Of a stretch of DNA of 52,597 nt, positions 34,371 through 42,038 are shown piece after piece. The stretch is from Saccharopolyspora rectivirgula DSM 43747 (GTDB taxonomy: Bacteria > Actinomycetota > Actinomycetes > Mycobacteriales > Pseudonocardiaceae), in assembly GCF_000497205.1 (NCBI RefSeq), contig NZ_AYJW01000026.1:1-52597 (forward strand). Direction: 5' to 3'. A program made the position numbers and the translations under genes. Position 1 is the first letter of the stretch. The number at the start of each line of letters is the position of its first letter. The notes under the pieces were generated by a model that searched no databases, was not told the origin of the DNA, and saw nothing but the letters and a program-made list of their open reading frames with translations.

Positions 34371-35066
34371 ATGGCGGCGCAAAGTGCTGAAGAGCTGAAC
34401 AACACCATTCGATACACCATGTGGTCGGTCTTCTCGGTCGAACAGGGCGCACTGCCCGAAGACCGGGCGAAGGTCGCCGAGCAGACCGAGGAGTACCTGG
34501 GGGCGCTGGCCGACTCCGGTGTCGTGGTGCGCGGCACCTACGACGTCTCCGGCATGCGGGCCGACGCCGACTTCATGATCTGGTGGCACGCCGAGGCCTT
34601 CGAGTCGTTGCAGCGTGCCTACAACGGTTTCCGCCGGGAGACCCCGCTGGGTCAGGTTTCCGATCCGGTGTGGAGCAGCGTCGGCGTGCACCGCCCGGCG
34701 GAGTTCAACAAGGCGCACATCCCCGCCTTCCTGGCAGGTGAAGAGCCGCGGAAGTACCTGTGCGTCTACCCGTTCGTCCGCTCCTACGAGTGGTACCTGC
34801 TGCCCGACGACGAGCGTCGCGAGATGCTGCGGGACCACGGCGAGAAGGCGCGCAACTACCCGGACGTCCGGGCCAACACGGTGGCCGCTTTCGCGCTCGG
34901 CGACTACGAGTGGCTGCTGGGGTTCGAGGCCGACGAGCTGACGCGCCTCGTCGACCTGATGCGGCACCTGCGGGCCACCGAAGCCCGGCTGCACGTCCGG
35001 GAAGAGGTCCCGTTCTTCACCGGGCCGCGGGTCGAGGTCGGCGATCTCGTCCAGCGACTGCCCTGA
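34371..35066 (+). CDS. hemQ: Coproheme decarboxylase (HemQ/ChdC)
   Basis: A 231-residue chlorite-dismutase-fold protein that decarboxylates iron-coproporphyrin III to heme b with hydrogen peroxide. Motifs typical of actinobacterial Hem[41 protein letters not shown] with the reactive Tyr of YPF, and [14 protein letters not shown] with the probable proximal heme His. It follows cgoX by 16 bases with a GTGGGA site before ATG 34371. Ferrochelatase is not in the window. A hairpin ends the operon. Confidence 0.94.
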   Translation: MAAQSAEELNNTIRYTMWSVFSVEQGALPEDRAKVAEQTEEYLGALADSGVVVRGTYDVSGMRADADFMIWWHAEAFESLQRAYNGFRRETPLGQVSDPVWSSVGVHRPAEFNKAHIPAFLAGEEPRKYLCVYPFVRSYEWYLLPDDERREMLRDHGEKARNYPDVRANTVAAFALGDYEWLLGFEADELTRLVDLMRHLRATEARLHVREEVPFFTGPRVEVGDLVQRLP

Positions 35067-35081
35067 AGCCGCCACGTGTTG

Positions 35082-35120
35082 CGCATGGACGTCCGCGAAC
35101 CGCTCGCGGACGCCCATGCG
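35082..35120. terminator. Bidirectional terminator between hemQ and msrB
   Basis: A 17-bp stem with a 5-base loop (arms CGCATGGACGTCCGCGA and TCGCGGACGCCCATGCG). The single imperfect position is a G-U pair on the minus strand and an A-C mismatch on the plus strand. There is no U-run. Confidence 0.8.
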
Positions 35121-35140
35121 GCGCGCGTCTCACCGGGTGA

Positions 35141-35563
35141 TCACTCGGTGGGGACCAGCCGCAGCGCGATCGAGTTGATGCAGTACCGCTGATCGGTGGG
35201 GGTGGGGAACCCCTCGCCTTCGAACACGTGCCCGAGGTGCGAGTGGCAGGACGCGCACAGCACCTCGGTGCGCACCATGCCGTGGGAGCGGTCTTCGCGC
35301 AGGATCACCGCGTCGGAGCAGGCCGGGTCGTAGAACGACGGCCAGCCGCAGTGCGACTCGAACTTCGTTTCGCTGCGGAACAGTTCGGCTCCGCAGGCCC
35401 GGCATTCGTAAACGCCCACCTTCTTGGTGTCGACGTATTCCCCGGACCACGGTGGTTCGGTGGCCGCTTGGCGCAGGACGGCGTACTCGGCCGGGCTGAG
35501 CTGTTCCCGCCACTCCTGCTCGGACTTGGTGATTTTGGGGGTAGTACCGGCTACTGGATCCAT
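35141..35563 (-). CDS. msrB: Peptide-methionine (R)-S-oxide reductase
   Basis: A 140-residue repair enzyme reducing methionine-R-sulfoxide in proteins. Two zinc CxxC pairs are visible (YECRACGAEL and VLCASCHSHLGHVF), with the substrate-pocket SHCGWPSF and the catalytic Cys in RYCINSIALRL. Length is standard. ATG 35563 sits six bases after TAGCGT on the minus strand with GGAG in between, compatible with a leaderless transcript. It matches Rv2674 in position next to the heme genes. Confidence 0.96.
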   Translation of the reverse strand: MDPVAGTTPKITKSEQEWREQLSPAEYAVLRQAATEPPWSGEYVDTKKVGVYECRACGAELFRSETKFESHCGWPSFYDPACSDAVILREDRSHGMVRTEVLCASCHSHLGHVFEGEGFPTPTDQRYCINSIALRLVPTE

Positions 35564-35569
35564 AACTCC

Positions 35570-35575
35570 ACGCTA
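35570..35575 (-). promoter_or_regulatory. -10 element TAGCGT of msrB
   Basis: TAGCGT on the minus strand, six bases before the msrB ATG. It fits the leaderless pattern repeated across this window. Confidence 0.55.
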
Positions 35576-35630
35576 ATAGGCAGTGCGCGGTGGGGGGACG
35601 TCGCAGGCGGGCGGTTCCCGCGCACCGGGA

Positions 35631-35930
35631 TCAGCCGAAGAACACGCCGAGCATGAAGAGCACGGCGTTCCACACCGTGTAGATCACCCCGAACAGGATC
35701 AGGGCGACCACGAAGACCGCCACCGTCCTCCGGTGCCCGGTGGTCCGGTTGATGCTCTGCGCGAAGTCGTCCACGCCGCGCAGCGTCCCTTCCACCGTGG
35801 CGTCGGCGTTCGGGTGCTGCATCCGGTCCAGGTGTTCGGCGAACGCCTGGACCTCCGGGTCGCTGGGGTCCAGGCCCTCCAACACGGGGTCGAACCGCCC
35901 GTCGTCCGGGCCATCGCTCCTGCGCTCCAT
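35631..35930 (-). CDS. Tail-anchored-like small membrane protein, unknown function
   Basis: 99 residues, family not recognised. A polar, acidic N-terminal part (PDDGRFDPVLEGLDPSDPEVQAFAEHLDRM...) is followed by a helical segment with GVDDFAQSINRTTGHRR and one C-terminal hydrophobic helix (about 73-97, VAVFVVALILFGVIYTVWNA). Gene status is supported by a TACGGT -10 six bases before ATG 35930 with a weak CTGACT -35 at 16 bases, and by high-GC third positions. The topology suggests a cytosolic domain anchored by its C-terminus. Confidence 0.7.
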   Translation of the reverse strand: MERRSDGPDDGRFDPVLEGLDPSDPEVQAFAEHLDRMQHPNADATVEGTLRGVDDFAQSINRTTGHRRTVAVFVVALILFGVIYTVWNAVLFMLGVFFG

Positions 35931-36249
35931 CTGCTCACCGTAGCGCTTGTTCCCGGGAAGTCAGGGCGCGGAGAAGCGCGGTGCCGGCGGTCGTGCCCGC
36001 TCGTCGTGACCGCCCATCACCCGCTCCGGTGCCCGAGGCCTTCGAGCGGGCGGGTGCGGGAGGAGCTGCCGGTGTTCGGGCGCCTCCGGCGCGCACATCT
36101 CGGCCTTCGCGAAACAGCAGGTCAGAGCGCACAGCACCGAACTTTGTGATCATTGCGATAGTGGCTTCGCTCATGTGGCGGTACTTCCGGTGTGCCAAGA
36201 GGAGCACTATCTCAAGCGCCAACATTCAGTCTCGAATCGGGAGGCGATG
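35931..36249. other. Intergenic region upstream of the cysteine-rich peptide gene
   Basis: About 320 bases. GC falls between 36110 and 36240, as expected of a promoter region. Open frames exist on both strands but none has both a good start and typical codon usage. A promoter for the cysteine-rich gene is expected here; TATCTC (36208-36213) is a weak -10 candidate. I recognise no Zur, CsoR or similar operator. Confidence 0.45.
35937..35942 (-). promoter_or_regulatory. -10 element TACGGT of the small membrane protein gene
   Basis: TACGGT, six bases before ATG 35930, with CTGACT 16 bases further upstream as a partial -35. Predicted leaderless. Confidence 0.55.
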
Positions 36250-36345
36250 ATGTTCGGAACGCAGGCTCCTCAGGCCAAGGGTGGCTGCAGCTGCTGCGGT
36301 AGCTGCACCGGGCCTGCCTGTGGCTGCTGCTCCTCCTGCAGCTGA
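36250..36345 (+). CDS. 31-residue cysteine-rich peptide with tandem CxCCxxC modules (metallothionein-like)
   Basis: A short gene (MFGTQAPQAKGG then CSCCGSC-TGPA-CGCCSSC-S, stop at 36343). Eight of 31 residues are cysteines at 13, 15, 16, 19, 24, 26, 27 and 30, forming two identical CxCCxxC modules four residues apart. GGGAGG lies five bases before ATG 36250 (an adjacent in-frame ATG at 36247 would add one Met), a near-ideal ribosome-binding site. There is no His and a single Lys, and there is no signal peptide or membrane segment. The composition suggests soft-metal (Cu(I), Zn, Cd) or Fe-S binding, as in metallothioneins, but it does not match MymT or SmtA-type sequences I know. A post-translationally modified peptide precursor is possible, but no modifying enzyme lies nearby. 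A hairpin at 36377 could end the transcript. Confidence 0.72.
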   Translation: MFGTQAPQAKGGCSCCGSCTGPACGCCSSCS

Positions 36346-36376
36346 GCGGCGAGCAGCTGAGCGATAAGCACTGACA

Positions 36377-36413
36377 GTCTGCCCAGGGTGTTGTGGGATC
36401 ATCCTGGGCAGAC
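36377..36413. terminator. Hairpin between the cysteine-rich gene and the hydrolase-like gene
   Basis: A perfect 11-bp stem (GTCTGCCCAGG / CCTGGGCAGAC) with a 15-base loop that includes the stop codon of the convergent hydrolase-like gene. Probably a bidirectional terminator. Confidence 0.7.
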
Positions 36414-37955
36414 CATGTTCTCCGTGGGCACCGCCGCCGAGACCAGGAAGCGGCTCACCGCAGCGGTGATGCAGGAGGACCTCCCGACGGCTCCGTGCCC
36501 GGCGCCTTCCCAGCGCAGCAGAACGCCGGTGGGGAGTTGCGCGGCCAGGTGGTCGCTCCCCAGCGCGGGGATGAGCGGATCGTTGGCGGTGGTGATCACC
36601 GGAATCGGTGGCACGCCGTTCTGGCGCAACTCCGGCAACGGCTGCTGCGGCACCGGCCACAGCGAGCACCAGGTCAGCCGCTGCACGGCCAACCCCCCGA
36701 AAACGGGGAATCGGTTGACCCAGTCCCCAGCGATCTCGGTCAGCCGCTGCGGCGGAACCCGCAGCGTCGTGTCGTTGCAGCTGGTCACCAGATCACCGTC
36801 GAACAGCGGCGGGTTCACTCCGCGCTGGTTCACCTCGGGCGCGATCAACTCGGCCACGCCGGTGCCGTCGCCGTGCCGCGCAGCGCTGAGGGCCTCGGTC
36901 AGCGCCGGCCAGCTGTTCCGATCCCGCAGACCGGCCAGCACGGCCCGCACGACGTGCCCGGCCTGCACCTGGGTCCCCGCGGCCGGCAGTGGGGCGCTCC
37001 GGACGCGCTCGATCAGATCGCTCACCGCCCCTCGCGGATCCGGACCCAGCGGGCAATTCCTCCGAACGCAGTCCTCGGCGTAGACGTCGAAGGCCTGTTC
37101 GGCGCTCTGCGCCTGCATCTCCGCGTGCCCGAGGGCGTCCCGGGTGGGGTCGAGGCCGCCGTCGAGCACCATCCGCCCCACCTTGTCCGGGAAGCGCTCC
37201 GCGTAGGTGGTCAACACCCGGGAAGCTTCTCCGCGGGCCAGCGCGTGCAACCGGGGAACCCCCAGCTCCATGCGGAGCTCTTCGAGATCGGTGGCGGTGC
37301 GCCAGGTGTCGTAGGCGGTGAGCCGCTCGTCGAGGGTGAGCAGGCATTCCTGGCTGGCCTTGCGCACCGAGCCGAGGAGCTGGTCCAGCGCTGCTCGCTC
37401 GGTGGCCCGTGGATCGAACCCCGTGATCGTCTCCCGCTCCAGCTGGGGAACGCAGTTGACCGGATCGGACTCGCCGGTGCCCCGCCGGTCCATCCCGATG
37501 ATCATGAACGTGTCCAGGACCTCTGGCGGGAGCTGGGTCGCCATCCTGGCCGCGAACGTCGTTCCCGGTTCACCGGTGATGTCGCCCAGCACCACCAGCG
37601 GGACCTCTCCGTTGCCGGTCTTGATCAACGCGTTGCTGACCGTTCCCTGGAGGGGGTCTTCAGGGGTGTCGAGACTGCTCAGCAGCTGCGCGCAGGAGAA
37701 CGTCATGCCGGCCGGCAGATCACCCAGCTCCCGGCGGGTCTGCTCGGTGCAGTCCTCCCAGCCCAGCAGGTCCTCCGCGGGGGGTCCCAGATCGGGGACC
37801 GGCTCCGGTTCGGACTGCGGTGCCGGGGGGTTCTGCCGCCCGGAATCGTGGTAGGCGACGGGCGGACGCTGGGACGGGCCAGCGGAACAGGCCGCTGCCC
37901 CGAGCAGCACCAGGGACAGCAGAGCGGCCCCGACGCGATGGGCGATTCGCGGCAC
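36399..37955 (-). CDS. Secreted alpha/beta-hydrolase (TAP-like) lipoprotein, probably catalytically impaired
   Basis: 518 residues. The signal peptide ends in LLGAAAC (Cys23), a relaxed lipobox. The fold matches the tripeptidyl-aminopeptidase-like exported hydrolases (Rv2672 position): MDRRGTGESDPVNC, YAERFPDKVGRMVLDGGLDP, Asp459 in TTANDPLIPA and His487 in GAGHGAVG. The nucleophile elbow, normally GxSxG before TRV, instead reads ARGEASRV, placing Gly242 where Ser is expected. The usual NPGGPGGSG oxyanion loop reads GDITGEPGT. So two of three triad residues remain without the Ser. ATG 37955 follows GAGGAGTAGCC. It may be a binding or scaffolding protein of the cell surface. Confidence 0.82.
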   Translation of the reverse strand: MPRIAHRVGAALLSLVLLGAAACSAGPSQRPPVAYHDSGRQNPPAPQSEPEPVPDLGPPAEDLLGWEDCTEQTRRELGDLPAGMTFSCAQLLSSLDTPEDPLQGTVSNALIKTGNGEVPLVVLGDITGEPGTTFAARMATQLPPEVLDTFMIIGMDRRGTGESDPVNCVPQLERETITGFDPRATERAALDQLLGSVRKASQECLLTLDERLTAYDTWRTATDLEELRMELGVPRLHALARGEASRVLTTYAERFPDKVGRMVLDGGLDPTRDALGHAEMQAQSAEQAFDVYAEDCVRRNCPLGPDPRGAVSDLIERVRSAPLPAAGTQVQAGHVVRAVLAGLRDRNSWPALTEALSAARHGDGTGVAELIAPEVNQRGVNPPLFDGDLVTSCNDTTLRVPPQRLTEIAGDWVNRFPVFGGLAVQRLTWCSLWPVPQQPLPELRQNGVPPIPVITTANDPLIPALGSDHLAAQLPTGVLLRWEGAGHGAVGRSSCITAAVSRFLVSAAVPTENMVCPG

Positions 37956-38069
37956 GGCTACTCCTCGGCGTGGCTGGCGTGGTCATCACTGCGTGGTCGT
38001 CAGCATCCCATGATCGGTGTTAGACCCCGGTGAGGGGCTGCGCGGCACGAACCCCGCTGGGCCGCGCGG

Positions 38070-38075
38070 TAGCGT
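38070..38075 (+). promoter_or_regulatory. Candidate -10 (TAGCGT) of the EamA transporter gene
   Basis: TAGCGT, 36 bases upstream of GTG 38111, compatible with a short leader carrying AGGAG. Confidence 0.4.
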
Positions 38076-38110
38076 TCCAGCGGCACCGCAGACGTGGAAC
38101 AGGAGTGGGA

Positions 38111-39022
38111 GTGCTGGTAGAGCAGGCTGGTGGAGGATCGACAGCAGGGCATTCCGCTTGGCCGGTTTTCCGGCGGAACACAGCTCGAGTCGCCGGGGCC
38201 GTGCCACCGCCGGTGCTGGTCCTGCTGGGGTCGATCAGCCTGCAGGTGGGGGCGGCTTTCGCCAAGGAGATGTTCAGCATCGCCGGCCCAGCGGGCGTGG
38301 TGACCCTGCGGCTGGTGTTCGCGGCCCTGATCCTGCTGGTGGTGTGGCGGCCGTCGGTGCGCCTCGGGCGCCGGGCGTGGGTGACGGTGGTCTGCTACGG
38401 GATCGTGCTCGCGGGCATGAACATGTGCATCTACCGGGCTTTCGAGCACATCCCGCTGGGTGTTGCGGTGACCATCGAATTCCTCGGGCCGCTCGCCGTG
38501 GCGTTGTTCGGTTCCCGGCGCAAGCTCGACGTGCTGTGGGCGCTGCTCGCCGGGGCCGGGGTGTTCCTGCTGTCCCGAGCCGAGGGCGGCTTGAACTGGA
38601 CCGGAGTCGCGTTCGCGCTGACCGCCGCGCTGCTGTGGGCCGGCTACATCCTGCTCGGGGCCCGGCTCGGCAGCCAGACCAGCGGTGGAAGCGGGCTGGC
38701 GCTGGCGATGGCGGTGGGCACGGCGGTGGCGGCCCCGTTCGGTGTCGTCGAGGCGGGACCTGCGCTGCTCGACCCGAAAGTGCTCGCGGCCGGGCTGGTG
38801 GTGGCCCTGATGTCCTCGGTGATCCCGTACTCGCTGGAGCTGGAGGCGCTCCGGCGGATACCCCCGCGTGTCTTCGGGGTGCTGATGAGCCTCGAACCCG
38901 CGATCGCAGCACTGGCCGGACTGGTGGTGCTGGGGGAGATGTTGGGGCTCGCGCAGTGGCTGGCCGTCGGCTGCGTCGTCGTGGCCTCGGTCGGTTCGAC
39001 CCGGACTTCCACCGGGGGGTGA
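38111..39022 (+). CDS. EamA/RhtA-type drug/metabolite exporter
   Basis: A 303-residue membrane protein with ten predicted helices in two EamA repeats. Landmarks are SISLQVGAAFAKEMF, AFEHIPLGVAVTIEFLGPLAVALFGSR and, in the second half, VIPYSLELEALRRIPPRVFGVLMSLEPAIAALAGL, the conserved end of the second repeat. RhtA-like members export threonine, homoserine or related amino acids; the substrate here is unknown. GTG 38111 was chosen for AGGAG five bases upstream. It is convergent with the PanE-like gene. Confidence 0.88.
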   Translation: MLVEQAGGGSTAGHSAWPVFRRNTARVAGAVPPPVLVLLGSISLQVGAAFAKEMFSIAGPAGVVTLRLVFAALILLVVWRPSVRLGRRAWVTVVCYGIVLAGMNMCIYRAFEHIPLGVAVTIEFLGPLAVALFGSRRKLDVLWALLAGAGVFLLSRAEGGLNWTGVAFALTAALLWAGYILLGARLGSQTSGGSGLALAMAVGTAVAAPFGVVEAGPALLDPKVLAAGLVVALMSSVIPYSLELEALRRIPPRVFGVLMSLEPAIAALAGLVVLGEMLGLAQWLAVGCVVVASVGSTRTSTGG

Positions 39023-39064
39023 ACCCGGTCGAGCGGGTCGAACCGCCGAACGCGCGGTGCGCGC

Positions 39065-39964
39065 TCAGACCCGGGGCAGCCGCATCGGCCGCAGCGCGCG
39101 CATCAGCGCCAGCAAGGTCTCGTTGTGCGGGACCGGGATGCCGTGCTCGCGGGCTGCCCGGACCAGCGGGCCGGTGATGTGCTCGTGCTCGGTGGGCAAA
39201 CCGGCCAATCGGTCGTAGAGCATCGACGTGCCGTTGTCGGTGGGGAACATCCGCGAGTAGTTGTCGATGAGCCGGTCCGCGTCGGCCTGGGTGAGCTGGG
39301 CACCTTCGGCCTGGGCCACGGCGATCGCTTCGGCGAGCACCTTCTTGGACAGTTCCAAGATGTCCGGCTCCCGGAGCACGTCCAGCCGGCGCAGGGTGAG
39401 CGCGGTGATCGGGTTGGCCGCCAGGTTGACCAGCATCTTCCGCCACGCTTCGGTGCGGAAGTCCGTGGTCAGCGAGATGTTGGCGGAGGTGGTGCCGAGC
39501 AGGGCCCGGAACCGGGCGCCCAACTCGTTGTCCTCGGTCACCAGCTTCGAACGGGAGCGGCAGACGATCCGTCCGGGCGCCACGCGCTCCGCGGCGACGT
39601 AGATCAGCGCGGGGAGCACCGGTGCGGGAAGGCCCATCGCGGCGACCGATTCGCGGTGCTCGACACCGTTCTGGACGACGACCAGGGGAGTGCTCTCGGT
39701 GGCCAGCTTCTCCAGCCACGGCGCGGTGCTGGGAACGTCCTGCACCTTGGTGGTCAGCAGGATCCAGTCGACCTCGCCCAGCACACCGGGTTCGGTGGCC
39801 AGGGTGACCGGGACTTCCCGGGATTCTCCGTCGTTCTCCAGCAGCAGCCGTTCGAACGGCGTCCGCACGCACAGCGTCACGTCGTGTCCGGCGTCAGCTG
39901 CAGCCGCAGCGAGCACCCCGCCGATCGCTCCCGAGCCGATTATCGCGATTCGTCGTGCTTCCAC
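39065..39964 (-). CDS. 2-dehydropantoate 2-reductase family protein (PanE-like)
   Basis: A 299-residue NADPH-dependent reductase. N-terminal IAIIGSGAIGGVLAAAAADAGH (GxGxxG), LLTTKVQDV with the conserved Lys, VVVQNGVEH, and in the helical domain EAWRKMLVNLAANPITAL with the catalytic Lys and Asn. The canonical reaction is ketopantoate to pantoate in CoA synthesis. Actinobacteria carry several PanE-like oxidoreductases and no other pantothenate genes are near, so the substrate is uncertain. GTG 39964 lies eight bases after TAGCCT on the minus strand; a longer antisense frame upstream is not real. Confidence 0.88.
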   Translation of the reverse strand: MEARRIAIIGSGAIGGVLAAAAADAGHDVTLCVRTPFERLLLENDGESREVPVTLATEPGVLGEVDWILLTTKVQDVPSTAPWLEKLATESTPLVVVQNGVEHRESVAAMGLPAPVLPALIYVAAERVAPGRIVCRSRSKLVTEDNELGARFRALLGTTSANISLTTDFRTEAWRKMLVNLAANPITALTLRRLDVLREPDILELSKKVLAEAIAVAQAEGAQLTQADADRLIDNYSRMFPTDNGTSMLYDRLAGLPTEHEHITGPLVRAAREHGIPVPHNETLLALMRALRPMRLPRV

Positions 39965-39972
39965 GCGCTCCG

Positions 39973-39978
39973 AGGCTA
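39973..39978 (-). promoter_or_regulatory. -10 element TAGCCT of the PanE-like gene
   Basis: TAGCCT, eight bases before GTG 39964. Near-leaderless configuration. Confidence 0.45.
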
Positions 39979-40051
39979 CCGGGAGAATCCCGGTGCTGGT
40001 TCGGTTCGAGAAGATCGATTTCGTTCGACGCTTGCAGTGAGGAGTGAGCCG

Positions 40052-40894
40052 GTGCCGCGATCCGCGAACGGTCCGGAATTGGTGCGGGAACTGCAGGAGA
40101 GAGCTGCCCGGGGGATGCCCGCTCGCCAGGTCGAGGAGGTGGGCGGCTGGTGGCTCAGGTACGCGCCCGGATGTTCCTGGTGGGTGAGCACGGTGCTGCC
40201 GCACGGCGATGCCCGGCCGGACGAGCTGGAGCGCAGGATCGCCGCGGCGGAGGAGTTCTACGCCGCGCGCGGTGCGGTCACCCGGTTCCAGATCACTCCG
40301 CCGGTGTGCCCGCAGCAGCTCGATGCGCGACTGGCGGAACGCGGATACCTCCGGTGCGGTTCGCTGTCCTTGCAGGTGGCCGAGGCTGAGCAGGTCAGCG
40401 CGCGGGCTCCGGCCCGTTCCCCGCGCGTGCACCTGCGCGACCGGCCGGATCGGGCTTGGCTGCAGGCCTGGGGTGCTGTGCAGGGGCAGCACGGCGATGT
40501 CCGCGCCGAGGAAGAACTGCTCGACCGGATAGCGCTGCCGTGCACCTACGCCAGCGCGGTCCTCGAGGAGGAGGTCGTGGCGGTGGGGCGCGCGGTCGTC
40601 GACGCCGGGTGGGCGGGAATTTTCGGCATGGCGACGCTTCCCCGGGCCCGTGGCAGGGGAGCCGCCCGCGCTGTGCTGGCCGCCCTGGCCGACTGGGCGG
40701 TGGCGCACGCGGCGGACCAGCTGTACCTGCAGGTGGAACGGGACAACGCCGCCGCGGTCCGGCTCTACGAGCGGATGGGGTTCAGCGAGGTGTGCGAGTA
40801 CCACTACCGCGTCTCGAACGGACCCGCCGCTCCGCGGAGCGGTAGCGCGGCAGTCGCTGGAGATGCCCGCCCAGTTCGCCCGGACGGGAGCTAG
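40052..40894 (+). CDS. GNAT family N-acetyltransferase
   Basis: A 280-residue acetyltransferase. The C-terminal GNAT core (about 165-255) has FGMATLPRARGRGAARAVL, the acetyl-CoA pyrophosphate loop (R/Q-x-x-G-x-G/A), and LQVERDNAAAVRLYERMGF. The N-terminal half (WWLRYAPGCSWWVSTVLP...) looks like a degenerate second GNAT-like domain of the type seen in mycobacterial paralogues. The substrate is unknown. GTG 40052 follows GAGGAG by about eight bases. Its TAG stop shares CTAG with the stop of the convergent Asp23-cluster gene. Confidence 0.87.
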   Translation: MPRSANGPELVRELQERAARGMPARQVEEVGGWWLRYAPGCSWWVSTVLPHGDARPDELERRIAAAEEFYAARGAVTRFQITPPVCPQQLDARLAERGYLRCGSLSLQVAEAEQVSARAPARSPRVHLRDRPDRAWLQAWGAVQGQHGDVRAEEELLDRIALPCTYASAVLEEEVVAVGRAVVDAGWAGIFGMATLPRARGRGAARAVLAALADWAVAHAADQLYLQVERDNAAAVRLYERMGFSEVCEYHYRVSNGPAAPRSGSAAVAGDARPVRPDGS

Positions 40895-41505
40895 CGGGCT
40901 CGTTGCCGGGGCGCCCGGTCCAGCCGCAGCCGGATGGCCGTCGGCAGCGTTTCCACCCCCAGCGCGTGGCGGGCTCGGGAGAGCACTCGGGTGTCGAGCT
41001 CGTCCCACACCTGCCGCACGTCGGTCCCTTCCCGCAAGGACAGCGCCAGCCGGAGGGCGGGCTTTCGCGCGCTGCCCGACATCCGCGCCCGGGCTCGGAC
41101 GACCCCGGTGACTTTCTCGGCGTCCTCGCGCACCACATCGGCAAGAGCTCTCCCGCTGACGGTCAGGTGGCGGCCGCGTTCCCGCTCCAGCCTGATGTCC
41201 GGTCGAGGCTCGGGGCGCAGCATGACCGCGAGCGCCCACAACCCGAGCCCCACCAGCGCCACGCCGAGCACGATCCCCACCGGCGTGGCGATCTGCGAGT
41301 ACTGCCCGAACCACTGCACCACGAGCGGGTCCACGACGGGGCGTTGCGCTCGGAATTCTCCGAGCCAGCCGTAACCGACCACGAAAGCGCCCGCGCCGAG
41401 GAGGAGGGCGAGCAGCCCCAGCAGCACCACCGCGCTGCGCTCCAACCCGATGCTGCGGGCCGCCGGCGTGGAACTGGGGCGGATCTCAGCGGTTGACTGG
41501 CTCAC
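40891..41505 (-). CDS. Asp23-cluster membrane protein (AmaP-like)
   Basis: A 204-residue protein, last gene of the envelope-stress cluster. Two hydrophobic helices (about 25-45 and 72-92) are followed by a cytosolic domain (IRLERERGRHLTVSGRALADVV...LREGTDVRQVWDELDTRVL) that resembles the Asp23/Gls24 fold. The layout is that of AmaP, the membrane anchor that recruits Asp23 in staphylococci; homology is inferred from architecture and position only. GTG 41505 overlaps the DUF6286 stop (GTGA). Confidence 0.7.
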   Translation of the reverse strand: MSQSTAEIRPSSTPAARSIGLERSAVVLLGLLALLLGAGAFVVGYGWLGEFRAQRPVVDPLVVQWFGQYSQIATPVGIVLGVALVGLGLWALAVMLRPEPRPDIRLERERGRHLTVSGRALADVVREDAEKVTGVVRARARMSGSARKPALRLALSLREGTDVRQVWDELDTRVLSRARHALGVETLPTAIRLRLDRAPRQRAR

Positions 41506-42035
41506 CGTCGCCCCCTGCTCTGCACCGAAACGGAAACCCGCGGGGCGGTGCGCAGCGGCAGGTGCTGCACCGCCTGCCTGGCCGCCTGGACGACGCGGTT
41601 CCGCAGTTCTTCGGTGACGTTGAACTGGGCGGCCGCCTTCACCTGCACTCGCCTCCCCTTGGCGCGGACCCGGGCACCGGTCACGCCGTCCTGGTCCTGG
41701 ACGTGGTGCTCCACCAACCGGGCCAAGGACTGCGAATCGGTCACCACGGTGACCTCGGGGGCCGGGTCGTGCAGCCGGACGTCCCTGCTCCGGGCGGTGA
41801 GCGCCAGTGCGAGCAGCAGCAGGCCCACGATCGCGACGCCCAGGGAAACCGAGCGCACCGCGGGATCCTGCCAAGTCACCGAGTTCAGGGTGTTCTGGAT
41901 CCCCCGCCAGGGGACCAGCAGACCGTCGGTCGCGGTCTGGACCAGGGCCCAGAAGGCCTCCACCGCTAGCAGGGCGCCCAGCGCTGCTAGCGCCAGGGCG
42001 AACAGGACCGCGATGAGCCTCGTCGCTAGCTGCAT
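41502..42035 (-). CDS. DUF6286-type membrane protein of the Asp23 cluster
   Basis: 177 residues: an N-terminal helix (about 5-30, LIAVLFALALAALGALLAVEAF), a loop with VPWRGIQNTLNSVTW, a second helix (about 65-83), then a C-terminal alpha/beta domain (VTVVTDSQSLARLVEHHVQDQDGV..., RNRVVQAARQAV). I assign DUF6286 from this pattern. Such proteins accompany Asp23 genes in actinobacteria and probably present Asp23-like domains on the membrane. It is separated by three bases from the Asp23 gene upstream and overlaps the next gene. Confidence 0.7.
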   Translation of the reverse strand: MQLATRLIAVLFALALAALGALLAVEAFWALVQTATDGLLVPWRGIQNTLNSVTWQDPAVRSVSLGVAIVGLLLLALALTARSRDVRLHDPAPEVTVVTDSQSLARLVEHHVQDQDGVTGARVRAKGRRVQVKAAAQFNVTEELRNRVVQAARQAVQHLPLRTAPRVSVSVQSRGRR

Positions 42036-42038
42036 GTC

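Noticed and set aside
35935-36250. Overlapping open frames on both strands upstream of the cysteine-rich gene
   Set aside because: Mixed codon usage, no good start signals on either strand, and the stretch is needed as a promoter region for two divergent genes.
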